Shown in pieces: positions 9,099 to 16,469 of a stretch of 64,000 nucleotides of DNA (the first letter of the stretch is position 1; every line of letters starts with the position of its first letter). This DNA comes from Nonomuraea muscovyensis (GTDB lineage Bacteria; Actinomycetota; Actinomycetes; Streptosporangiales; Streptosporangiaceae), in the NCBI RefSeq assembly GCF_014207745.1, contig NZ_JACHJB010000003.1, positions 1,116,001-1,180,000 on the forward strand, given 5' to 3'. Both the position numbers and the translations under genes were made by a program. The notes below the pieces were generated by a model that was not told the DNA's origin, searched no databases, and saw nothing but the letters and a program-made list of their open reading frames with translations.

Positions 9099-10477
9099 GA
9101 CCGCCGCCCGGCCAGGTGCGGCGAGCTGACCTCGGCGACGGCGTCGGCCAGCCGGTCGAGGACCGCCTCGGCCTGCTCGTCGGTGATCACGAGGGGCGGC
9201 AGCAGTCGCACGGTCGAGTCGTAGCGGCCGCCCAGCTCCACGATGAGCCCGCGCTTCAGGCAGGCAGCCCGCACGTCGGCGGCGGTGCGCGGCGCCGCCG
9301 GGTGCGCCCCGCACGAGTCGGGAGCGCCCTCCGGATCGACGAGCTCCACACCGATCATCAGCCCGCGCCCCCGGACGTCCCCGATCGCGGGCAGCTCGGC
9401 GCGCAGCGCCTCCAGCCGCGCCGTCATGCGGGCGCCCACGGTGGCGGCCCGCCCGGCGAGCCCCTCGTCCGCGACGTGGCGCAGCGTCGCGGTGCCGGCC
9501 GCCATGGCGAGCGTGTTGCCGCGGAAGGTCCCCGTGTGCGCGCCGGGCAGCCAGCCGTCGTAGTCCTCGTGGTAGACGAGCACGGCCAGGGGCAGGCTGC
9601 CGCCGACGGCCTTGGACAGCACCATCGCGTCGGGCACGATCCCGCTGTGCTCGACCGCCCAGAACTCCCCGGTCCGCCCGACGCCCGTCTGGACCTCGTC
9701 GACGATCAGCGGGATCTCGCGCTCGGCGGTGATGCGGCGCATCTCGCGCAGCCAGCCGTCCGGCGCCGGAACCGCGCCGCCCTCGCCCTGCACCGCTTCG
9801 AGGATCATCGCGGCGGGCGGGACCACACCGCCCGCCGGGTCGTCGAGCAGCCGCTCGGTGTAGGCGGCCGACAGCTCGGCGCCGCGTTCCCCGCCGACGC
9901 CGAACGGGCAGCGGTACGGGTACGGATACGGCAGGCGCGTCACGTCCGCGGCGATCCCGGCGACGGGCTCCTTGACCGCGACGTTCGCGGTGGCGGCCAG
10001 CGCGCCCGTGGTCATGCCGTGGTAGGCGCCGGTGAACGCCAGCAGCCCGCGGCGGCCGGTCGCGGTCTGCATGAGCTTCAGGGCCGCTTCCACCGCGTCG
10101 GTCCCGGCGGGGCCGCAGAAGTGGATCCGCGCGTGGTCGGCGAAGCCGGCGGGCAGCGTGGCGAACAGGGCGTCGGTGAACTCGTCCTTCTCCGGCGTCG
10201 CCAGGTCGAGGACGTGCAGCGGAGCCCCGCTGTCCACGGTGCGGCGGATCGCCTCCAGCACGACCGGGTGGTTGTGGCCGAGGGCCAGTGTGCCCGCGCC
10301 CGACAGGCAGTCGAGATAGCGGCGGCCGTCGGCTCCCTCGATCACCATGCCCTCCGCGCGTACCGGGACGATCGGGAAGGAACGGGCGTAGGTGCGCGCC
10401 GAGGACTCCCGGTCGCGCTGCCGGCGCAGGACGGCGTCGGGTTCGAGGGTGACCAGGTCGGTCGGGTATGTGGTCAT
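9095..10477 (-). CDS. Diaminobutyrate--2-oxoglutarate aminotransferase family protein
   Basis: A 460-residue class III aminotransferase that makes L-2,4-diaminobutyrate from aspartate semialdehyde. PLP-site motifs: GPAGTDAVEAALK, TGAYHGMT, IVDEVQTGVGRTG, and the lysine in VLSKAVGG. Length and motif order match the EctB/RhbA/Dat group. A ribosome site (GGAG) lies a few bases before the ATG. It is the second gene of the operon, 89 bases after the SbnH-like decarboxylase. No EctA or EctC is adjacent, so ectoine synthesis is not supported; diamine supply to the siderophore is. Confidence 0.92.
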   Translation of the reverse strand: MTTYPTDLVTLEPDAVLRRQRDRESSARTYARSFPIVPVRAEGMVIEGADGRRYLDCLSGAGTLALGHNHPVVLEAIRRTVDSGAPLHVLDLATPEKDEFTDALFATLPAGFADHARIHFCGPAGTDAVEAALKLMQTATGRRGLLAFTGAYHGMTTGALAATANVAVKEPVAGIAADVTRLPYPYPYRCPFGVGGERGAELSAAYTERLLDDPAGGVVPPAAMILEAVQGEGGAVPAPDGWLREMRRITAEREIPLIVDEVQTGVGRTGEFWAVEHSGIVPDAMVLSKAVGGSLPLAVLVYHEDYDGWLPGAHTGTFRGNTLAMAAGTATLRHVADEGLAGRAATVGARMTARLEALRAELPAIGDVRGRGLMIGVELVDPEGAPDSCGAHPAAPRTAADVRAACLKRGLIVELGGRYDSTVRLLPPLVITDEQAEAVLDRLADAVAEVSSPHLAGRRS

Positions 10478-10566
10478 GGATGAGCTCCGTATGGCGTCAA
10501 GAGGCACGCGGCCCGGTGAGGTGCGGTGCGGACGCCCGCGACGGGTGACGTCGGGGCGGCGAGGCT

Positions 10567-11808
10567 TCAGAGCAGGTGGCGCTCGGCCACGGGGTGGCCC
10601 AGGAAGCGGTGCATGGCGAACTCCCAGCCGTAGGAGCCCGCGTAGGGAAAGACGACGAGGTCGCCGGCGCGGACGCGGTCCACCCGCACGTCGCGCAGCA
10701 GAGTGTCCTCCGGCGTGCACAGCTCGCCGACGACCGTGACCTCGGTGTTCTCGGCCGTCGGGCGCGGGCATCCTTCGGGCCAGCGGTCGATCGGCAGCAC
10801 CGCCATGTTGTGCACGATGTCCCACGACGTGGGGAGCTGGAAGTGGTTGATGCCACCGCGCAGCACCACGAAGTGCTCGCCGTAGGAGGACTTCACGTCG
10901 GTCACCTCGGCGGCGTACCAGCCGCAGTCGGCCACCAGGAACCTGCCCGGCTCCAGCACGACCTTCGCACCGGCGGGCGGCTCGACCTGGGCGGCCAGCT
11001 CGCCGAAGCGCGCCACGTCGAACGGCTTCTCGCCCTCGAAGGCGACGCCGATGCCGCCGCCGATGTCGATGTGGCGCAGGTCTACGCCGTGCTCGCGCGC
11101 GGTGCGGGTGCTCCACTCGACGCACCAGCGCAGGTAGTCGGCGTGGGCGTCGGCGTCGAGGTTGCCCGAGGCGGCGTGCACGTGGAAGCCGACGAGGTCG
11201 AGGCCGGGCAACCCCCGGGCCGCGCGCAGCACGCCGGGCACGTCCGGCTCGGCGACGCCGAACTGCGACGGGACCCCGCCCATGTGCAGGGAGCCCGTGA
11301 CAGGGATCGCGGCGGGGTTGACGCGGAGCGCCACCCGGGCGGTCACGCCCTCGGCGACCGCGATCCGGCTGATCCGGTGGAGTTCGAGCAGGCTCTCGGC
11401 GTTGATGGCCTCGACCTGCTCGCGGACCAGCGCGGTCAGCACGGGGACGGACTTGGCCGGGCCGGCGGCGACCACCGCGGGCGGGCCGTCGTCCGTGGGG
11501 CGGGCGTGCAGGGCGAGCTCCAGTTCGGCCCTGGACGCCACCTCGAACCCGTCCACGTGCGGGGCCAGGGCCGCGACGACGCCGGGGAAGGAGTTGGCCT
11601 TGACGGCGTAGTAGACGGCTGCCCAGTCCGGCAGCGCGGCGCGCAGTTCGCGGGCCCGTTCGGCGGCGACGGCTCCGTCGTAGACGTAGGCCGAGACGGG
11701 CGGGCCGGCCTTGGCCAGGTAGCGGAGCAGCCTGCGCAGCTCGGGGGGCAGCACGTCCACCGGGTAGGCGGAGCGGGGGGCGGCTGAGGGCGGAAGCTGG
11801 ATCGTCAT
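10567..11808 (-). CDS. SbnH/PvsE-like type III PLP decarboxylase of siderophore synthesis
   Basis: A 413-residue alanine racemase-fold decarboxylase of the ornithine/diaminopimelate decarboxylase superfamily. The PLP lysine is in YYAVKANSFP; other marks are LHMGGVPSQFG, DIGGGIGV, LRGGINHFQLP and the C-terminal GELCTPEDTLLRDV and FPYAGSYGWEF. From memory these match SbnH (staphyloferrin B) and PvsE (vibrioferrin) closely; those enzymes decarboxylate a citryl-diamino acid intermediate rather than a free amino acid. It is the first gene after the iron box, with a GAGG ribosome site. By inference it acts on a citryl-diaminobutyrate-type intermediate. Confidence 0.9.
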   Translation of the reverse strand: MTIQLPPSAAPRSAYPVDVLPPELRRLLRYLAKAGPPVSAYVYDGAVAAERARELRAALPDWAAVYYAVKANSFPGVVAALAPHVDGFEVASRAELELALHARPTDDGPPAVVAAGPAKSVPVLTALVREQVEAINAESLLELHRISRIAVAEGVTARVALRVNPAAIPVTGSLHMGGVPSQFGVAEPDVPGVLRAARGLPGLDLVGFHVHAASGNLDADAHADYLRWCVEWSTRTAREHGVDLRHIDIGGGIGVAFEGEKPFDVARFGELAAQVEPPAGAKVVLEPGRFLVADCGWYAAEVTDVKSSYGEHFVVLRGGINHFQLPTSWDIVHNMAVLPIDRWPEGCPRPTAENTEVTVVGELCTPEDTLLRDVRVDRVRAGDLVVFPYAGSYGWEFAMHRFLGHPVAERHLL

Positions 11809-11962
11809 GAGATTCTGCCTCTGAGGTGACGCGACGGCGACAGGCGTCGATGTCAGGATCTCGGGTAAGGGGGGAGCGGGCGAAGGTCCGATGGGCGGAG
11901 GAGGCACGGTTCCCCTTGCGGTATGCGACAGCGGCGGTCCAGGCGCGGGCACGACCCGTAGC

Positions 11963-11981
11963 TTAGGTAAGGCTAACCTAA
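11963..11981 (-). promoter_or_regulatory. Iron box (IdeR/DmdR operator) for the siderophore operon
   Basis: TTAGGTAAGGCTAACCTAA is a 19-bp inverted repeat that differs by one base from the actinobacterial IdeR/DmdR consensus TTAGGTTAGGCTAACCTAA. It lies 155 bases upstream of the first siderophore gene, in the 246-base gap before the next gene. Under iron-replete conditions the regulator would bind here and shut off the operon. The rest of the gap shows no coding signal. Confidence 0.9.
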
Positions 11982-12054
11982 TATTTTTCACCAGGGTTGG
12001 CAAGACGCCGCGGCCGTGACAAGGACACGCCGCTACAAATCAGCAGGAAACGAC

Positions 12055-13722
12055 CTACCAGGCGAGGGTGGACATCGAGTGCTCGCTCTGCCAGACGACA
12101 CGTGCCGCGCTGCCGGCGGTCCGGAGATCGATCCGGACGAGCTCGTACGACGCCCCGCGCGCCCGCGCGCCGGCCAGTGAGACCAGCAGGTGGCGGCCCG
12201 ACCGGTCGAGTGTGAAGGTCTGGAGCGTGGCCCCGCCGGAGGCGAACACCGGGCGCTCCCGCGCACCCGGCTCGACGATCGCAATCCGGTGGTCGTGCCA
12301 CGTGTGGTCACCGGCCCACGAGACGGCCAGCGCGGCGCTGCCCGGGACACCGAGGCCCAGGCCGTCACCACCGGCCGCCAGGGCGTGCAGCTCACGGGCC
12401 GCGAGCAGGTCGGATCCGGGCCGCGTCACGTCAAGCGCCAACACCCGCCCCGCCCCGCCTCGCCCCACTCCCGCCTGAGCCGCCTGCTCCTGAGCCGCCC
12501 CGTCCTGCGTGGCGCGGTCCTGTGCGGCCCGGTTCTGCGTGGCGCGGTCCTGGGGCGGCACCGCGTGGAAAGCCAGTGTTCCCGCGTCGCGCCAGTGCAG
12601 GCCCAACGGTCCGGTGTGAGCGCGTCCCGCGCCGTGCGCGCCGGTCGCGGACCATTCGCGGCGGGGCGCGACCAGCCCGACGAACGTGGTGGCCACGCTC
12701 AGGGTGTCGCCCGGGACGGCCACGACGCGGCTGTAGGCGATCTCGCCCCGCGGGGAGACGGCCAGGTCGAGCACCATCCCGGCCAGGTCGCCGCCGACCT
12801 GCTCCCCGACGGCCGCGCCGCCGTCCCCGTCCATGACGATCCGGTAGAGGCGCGACGACCGGCCGCCGAACGCCCCGTCGCCCGCCGTGCTCACCGCGGC
12901 GAGGTAACCACCCGGCCGGGTGTCGCGCGTGATGGCGGTGTACTGGAAGAACGCCGGATCAGGGGCGGCCAGCATCCTCGGCCCGCCGCCCTCCACCAGG
13001 TCCAGCACGGCCAGCCGGTCCCCGATGATCGCCAGCGTGTGCCGGGGAGTGCCGTCCGGCGCGAGCGACTGCTCCGGCTCGCCCGGCGGTAACCGCAGGG
13101 TCCCCGCCGCGACCAGCACCGCGACGACCCCGAGGACCGCCGCCGTCGAGACGGGCCACCACGACGCGGACCACCGCGACGCGGGCCACGGCGACACCCC
13201 GGGCGAGTGCTCCCGCGGCGCCCGGCCCGCCTCCCACGCCCCGGCCAGGGCCAGCACGGCGGGCGCGAACGTCCAGCCGAGCTGCCCCGCCGACACCGCG
13301 TGGACCGCGTCGGGGGCCGCCGTGCAGTCCGCTCCCTCGGGCGTCCAGCCCAGCCGGAGCTGCCCGACCAGGAGCGCGTAGTCGACCGCGACCGCCCCGA
13401 CGACGGCGAGCGCCGCCCAGATCCGGGCCCAGCCCCGCTCTCCCCGGGCCGCCACCAGCCACGCGCCGAGGGCCACCACGACCGGCAGCCCCATGGCCAC
13501 CCACGCCTGCACCTCGGAGAGGAGGCCGGACAGCTCCCACTTCCACGGCTCGGCCGTCTCGCCCGCGAACCACGCGCATCCGCCGCCGCCCGCCTGCCTG
13601 CCGGGCAGGACCGCCAGGAGACGCGGCCCCGCCAACCGCACCGCCACCACCGCGAAGGCCGCCCACCACCACGCCAGGGCGCGCGAGCGCCACGCCGGTG
13701 CGGCCGAAGGGAGTGCTGACAA
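12055..13722 (-). CDS. Membrane protein with C-terminal WD40/beta-propeller-like region, function unknown
   Basis: About 555 residues. The N-terminal 240 contain roughly five or six hydrophobic segments (for example WWWAAFAVVAVRLAG and WVAMGLPVVVALGAWLVAA). After PPGEPEQSLAPDGT a largely beta-strand region follows that resembles the propeller part of TolB-like or WD40 proteins (HTLAIIGDRLAVLDL, GEIAYSRVVAV). A repetitive Ala/Gln/Asp insert (RATQNRAAQDRATQ) lies at about residues 405-430. No ATG fits; a TTG at 13722 has GGGGGA seven bases upstream, so I chose it. I do not recognise the family and assign no function. Confidence 0.7.
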   Translation of the reverse strand: MSALPSAAPAWRSRALAWWWAAFAVVAVRLAGPRLLAVLPGRQAGGGGCAWFAGETAEPWKWELSGLLSEVQAWVAMGLPVVVALGAWLVAARGERGWARIWAALAVVGAVAVDYALLVGQLRLGWTPEGADCTAAPDAVHAVSAGQLGWTFAPAVLALAGAWEAGRAPREHSPGVSPWPASRWSASWWPVSTAAVLGVVAVLVAAGTLRLPPGEPEQSLAPDGTPRHTLAIIGDRLAVLDLVEGGGPRMLAAPDPAFFQYTAITRDTRPGGYLAAVSTAGDGAFGGRSSRLYRIVMDGDGGAAVGEQVGGDLAGMVLDLAVSPRGEIAYSRVVAVPGDTLSVATTFVGLVAPRREWSATGAHGAGRAHTGPLGLHWRDAGTLAFHAVPPQDRATQNRAAQDRATQDGAAQEQAAQAGVGRGGAGRVLALDVTRPGSDLLAARELHALAAGGDGLGLGVPGSAALAVSWAGDHTWHDHRIAIVEPGARERPVFASGGATLQTFTLDRSGRHLLVSLAGARARGASYELVRIDLRTAGSAARVVWQSEHSMSTLAW

Positions 13723-13839
13723 CGACGTTCCCCCGAGTTCGTGCGGAATACCCCCGGGGGAGATCTTGCCACCCTGCACCGACTCTTTGTCCGGGTTGGC
13801 CGAATTCCCGGCCGCAGGATGTCCGAATATGCGCCCCGT

Positions 13840-14436
13840 ATGATCACGACCATGTCCGCAGCAACTCCCCACCCGGAGAAGCCACCGCCCCTGACGACGA
13901 CGCCAGATCCGGAAGCGACACCGCGTCCGGCGGCGACACCGCGCCCGACCGCCCGCGTCCTGCTCGCCGACGCCCAGGACCACGTCCTGCTGTTCCGCGG
14001 CCTCGGCCCGGTGAAGAACTCCACCTACGCCTGGTTCACGCCGGGAGGCGGGGTCCACCCCGGCGAGTCGCTGCCCGCCGCAGCCTCCCGCGAACTGCTG
14101 GAGGAGACCGGGATCACGCTGCCGCCGGAGGCGTTCGGACCGGTGGTCGCCGTCACCTCCGGACACTGGACCAGCGACGAGGGCGGCCTCTTCTTCGCGC
14201 GCGACTCCTACTTCTTCGCCCGCGTGCCCGAGGCGACCGTGGACGTCTCGGGGATGGAGCAGCTCGAACGGTCCCTGCTCGACACCTTCCGCTGGTGGCC
14301 GCTCGCCGACCTGCGGCGCACCGCCGACCGCGTCATCCCCCTCGGCCTCGCCGACCTCCTGGAGCCCCTGCTCGCCGGCGACCTCCCCACCACCCCGCTC
14401 ACCCTGCCCTGGCACCTCCCCGAGCCCACGGAGTAG
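13840..14436 (+). CDS. Nudix hydrolase
   Basis: About 198 residues with a complete Nudix box: GVHPGESLPAAASRELLEET, fitting Gx5Ex7REUxEExGU. Nudix enzymes cleave nucleoside diphosphates linked to another group; the substrate here is not evident. The first 45 residues are Pro/Thr-rich and look unstructured. The start is uncertain: ATGs at 13819, 13840 and 13852 are all in frame and none has a clear ribosome site. The gene diverges from the membrane protein gene on the other strand, with a gap near 117 bases that must hold both promoters. Confidence 0.88.
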   Translation: MITTMSAATPHPEKPPPLTTTPDPEATPRPAATPRPTARVLLADAQDHVLLFRGLGPVKNSTYAWFTPGGGVHPGESLPAAASRELLEETGITLPPEAFGPVVAVTSGHWTSDEGGLFFARDSYFFARVPEATVDVSGMEQLERSLLDTFRWWPLADLRRTADRVIPLGLADLLEPLLAGDLPTTPLTLPWHLPEPTE

Positions 14437-14441
14437 GGCCC

Positions 14442-14529
14442 TCAGAGGCGGCCGTGGCGGAGGAGGGTCTGGAGGGCGCGGACGGTCAGAGGCGGCCGTG
14501 GCGGAGGAGGGTCTGGACGGCGCGGACGG
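14442..14529. repeat. 44-bp tandem duplication covering the end of a gene
   Basis: Two head-to-tail 44-base copies (14442-14485 and 14486-14529) that match at 43 of 44 positions. The second contains the last codons and stop of the toroid protein gene on the minus strand; the first is a downstream remnant that repeats RAVQTLLRHGRL and the stop in another frame. Period 44 is not a multiple of three. Confidence 0.95.
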
Positions 14530-15385
14530 TGGTGTGGCCGCGCCAGTCCAGGGCGCCCGCCGGCGAGATGGTGGCGTAGTCGACGGTCCATCCGCCGTCG
14601 GGCTCCTGCATGCCGGCCAGCCGGTCCAGGTCGGCCGCCACCGCCTCCGGCGACAGCAGCGATGCGGCCGGGCCGTCCGGGGTGGGGACGAAGTCGAGCG
14701 GGTGCAGCGTCTCGTCCTCGGTGCCGCCCTCGACGTGCATCCGGCCGTCGGACGGCAGGTACGTGCCCAGGCGGGCGACGAGGCCGGCGGCCTCGGGCCG
14801 GGTGTCGTGCACGGCGTCCAGGAACCTCAGCGCGAACGCCAGCACGTACGCGTGCGGCGTCTCCTCGATGGCCTCGACGGTGGTCAGGCAGTAGCGGGTG
14901 GCCCGGTCGAGCCAGGGGTGGGCGGCCACGGCCGGGTCGTGCGCGGCGACCCGGTGGGCCGCGGCGGCCGTGACGGCGGTGATCTGCAGCGACGACACCG
15001 ACGGGTCGGCGCCGAGCCACCAGGGGGCGCACCCGGCGGCGGCGGTGACGGGCAGGGCGAACGGCAGGCCGCCGTCGGGCAGGGTGACCGAGTCGAGCCA
15101 GTCGCACAGCTCCACCGCCCGCGCGGAGGTGGCCGGGGCGATGTCCTCGAACACCTCGAAGGCGTGCGCCGCCGCCCCCGGCTGGCTCTCGGGGGAGCGC
15201 AGGTCGGGTTCGAGCCCCCAGCCGTAGCCCCCGTCGGGGTTGCGGTAGCCGTCGAGCGCGGCCAGCGCACCCGGCACGGCGCCGTCGCCGCGGGCCGTCT
15301 CGGTCATCAGGTCGAAGCGGCGGCGGTCCAGCGGACGCGCGTGGGTGGCCATGAAGGCGGCCGCCGCGGAAAGGTCGATGCTCAT
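14486..15385 (-). CDS. Alpha-toroid (prenyltransferase/squalene-oxidase repeat-like) protein
   Basis: A 299-residue protein with repeats typical of the alpha/alpha-toroid fold: ALDGYRNPDGGYGWGLEPD near residue 43 and GMQEPDGGWTVDY near 265, both with the QxPDGGW-like turn. Proteins of this size with the fold are common in actinomycetes and mostly uncharacterised; a full terpene cyclase is about twice as long, and no DxDD cyclase motif is evident. The start is ATG 15385 or ATG 15394. The stop lies inside a 44-base tandem duplication. It diverges from the SDR gene with a gap near 105 bases. Confidence 0.75.
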   Translation of the reverse strand: MSIDLSAAAAFMATHARPLDRRRFDLMTETARGDGAVPGALAALDGYRNPDGGYGWGLEPDLRSPESQPGAAAHAFEVFEDIAPATSARAVELCDWLDSVTLPDGGLPFALPVTAAAGCAPWWLGADPSVSSLQITAVTAAAAHRVAAHDPAVAAHPWLDRATRYCLTTVEAIEETPHAYVLAFALRFLDAVHDTRPEAAGLVARLGTYLPSDGRMHVEGGTEDETLHPLDFVPTPDGPAASLLSPEAVAADLDRLAGMQEPDGGWTVDYATISPAGALDWRGHTTVRAVQTLLRHGRL

Positions 15386-15490
15386 GCCTTCCATCGTCGC
15401 GCCACGGCCGCGCCGCGCTCTTGTAGAAATCGGCCACGGCACCCGGAAAAGATGACAGCCCTTGTCGGGTATTCGTGTCAGGCTCGCCCC

Positions 15491-16405
15491 ATGAACGACA
15501 CGCTTAAGGGCAAGGTGGCACTGGTCGCGGGCGGGACGCGAGGCGCGGGACGCGGGATCGCAGTGGAGCTGGGGGCGGCCGGGGCGACCGTCTACGTCAC
15601 CGGCCGGACGACCCGGCAGGAGCGCTCCGAGTACGGGCGGCCGGAGACGATCGAGGAGACCGCCGAGCTGGTGGACCAGGCCGGCGGGCACGGCATTCCG
15701 ATACGGGTCGACCATCTGGATGGCGACCAGGTGCGCGCCCTCGTCGAGCGGATCGACCGCGACCACGGCCGGCTGGACCTCCTCGTCAACGACGTGTGGG
15801 GCGGCGACCCCCTCGCCGAGTGGGATAGGCCGCTGTGGGAGCAGGACCTCGACAAGGGCATGCGGCTGCTCCGGCTCGCCATCGACACGCACATCATCAC
15901 CAGCCACCACGCGCTGCCGCTGCTGATGCGGAACCCCGGCGGGCTGGTGGTGGAGATGACCGACGGAACCAAGGAGTACAACGACACGAACTACCGGGTC
16001 TCCTTCTTCTACGACCTGGCCAAGACCGCCGTGATCAGGCTCGCGTTCGCCCAGGCCCACGAGCTGAAGGAGCGCGGCTGCGCGGCGGTGGCGCTGACGC
16101 CGGGCTGGCTGCGCTCGGAGATGATGCTGGACATCTACAAGGTGCGGGAGGACAACTGGCGCGACGCCACCGCGGCCGAGCCGCACTTCGCGATCTCCGA
16201 GTCGCCCCGGTTCACCGGGCGGGCGGTGGCGGCTCTGGCGGCCGACCCCGATGTCATGCGGTGGAACGGGCAGTCGCTGTCGTCGGGGCAGCTCGCGCAG
16301 GTGTACGGGTTCACCGACGTGGACGGCTCGCGGCCCGACGCCTGGCGCTACATCGTCGAGGTCCAGGACGCGGGCAAGCCGGCCGACACCACCGGCTACC
16401 GCTGA
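15491..16405 (+). CDS. Short-chain dehydrogenase/reductase family oxidoreductase
   Basis: A 304-residue SDR enzyme. The N-terminal cofactor loop is AGGTRGAGRG near residue 13 and the catalytic Tyr-Lys pair is in FFYDLAKTA near residue 175. The loop after VYVTGRTTR favours NADP(H). The C-terminal 100 residues extend beyond a minimal SDR and contain PRFTGRAVAALA, as in the larger SDRs often annotated as general oxidoreductases. It stands alone between divergent and convergent neighbours, so the substrate cannot be inferred. Confidence 0.9.
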   Translation: MNDTLKGKVALVAGGTRGAGRGIAVELGAAGATVYVTGRTTRQERSEYGRPETIEETAELVDQAGGHGIPIRVDHLDGDQVRALVERIDRDHGRLDLLVNDVWGGDPLAEWDRPLWEQDLDKGMRLLRLAIDTHIITSHHALPLLMRNPGGLVVEMTDGTKEYNDTNYRVSFFYDLAKTAVIRLAFAQAHELKERGCAAVALTPGWLRSEMMLDIYKVREDNWRDATAAEPHFAISESPRFTGRAVAALAADPDVMRWNGQSLSSGQLAQVYGFTDVDGSRPDAWRYIVEVQDAGKPADTTGYR

Positions 16406-16469
16406 TCCCCGGCCCGGGGTGATGCCGTGGGCGCGCAGCGGTGGTGCGGGCGTGTCGCCGAACGCCGGG

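Noticed and set aside
9095..10477. EctB of an ectoine cluster
   Set aside because: No EctA or EctC nearby, and the gene is embedded in a siderophore operon beside a diaminobutyrate-type decarboxylase.
16407..16419. Palindrome CCCCGGCCCGGGG after the SDR gene as a terminator
   Set aside because: The stem would leave a one-base loop, too tight to form a proper hairpin.
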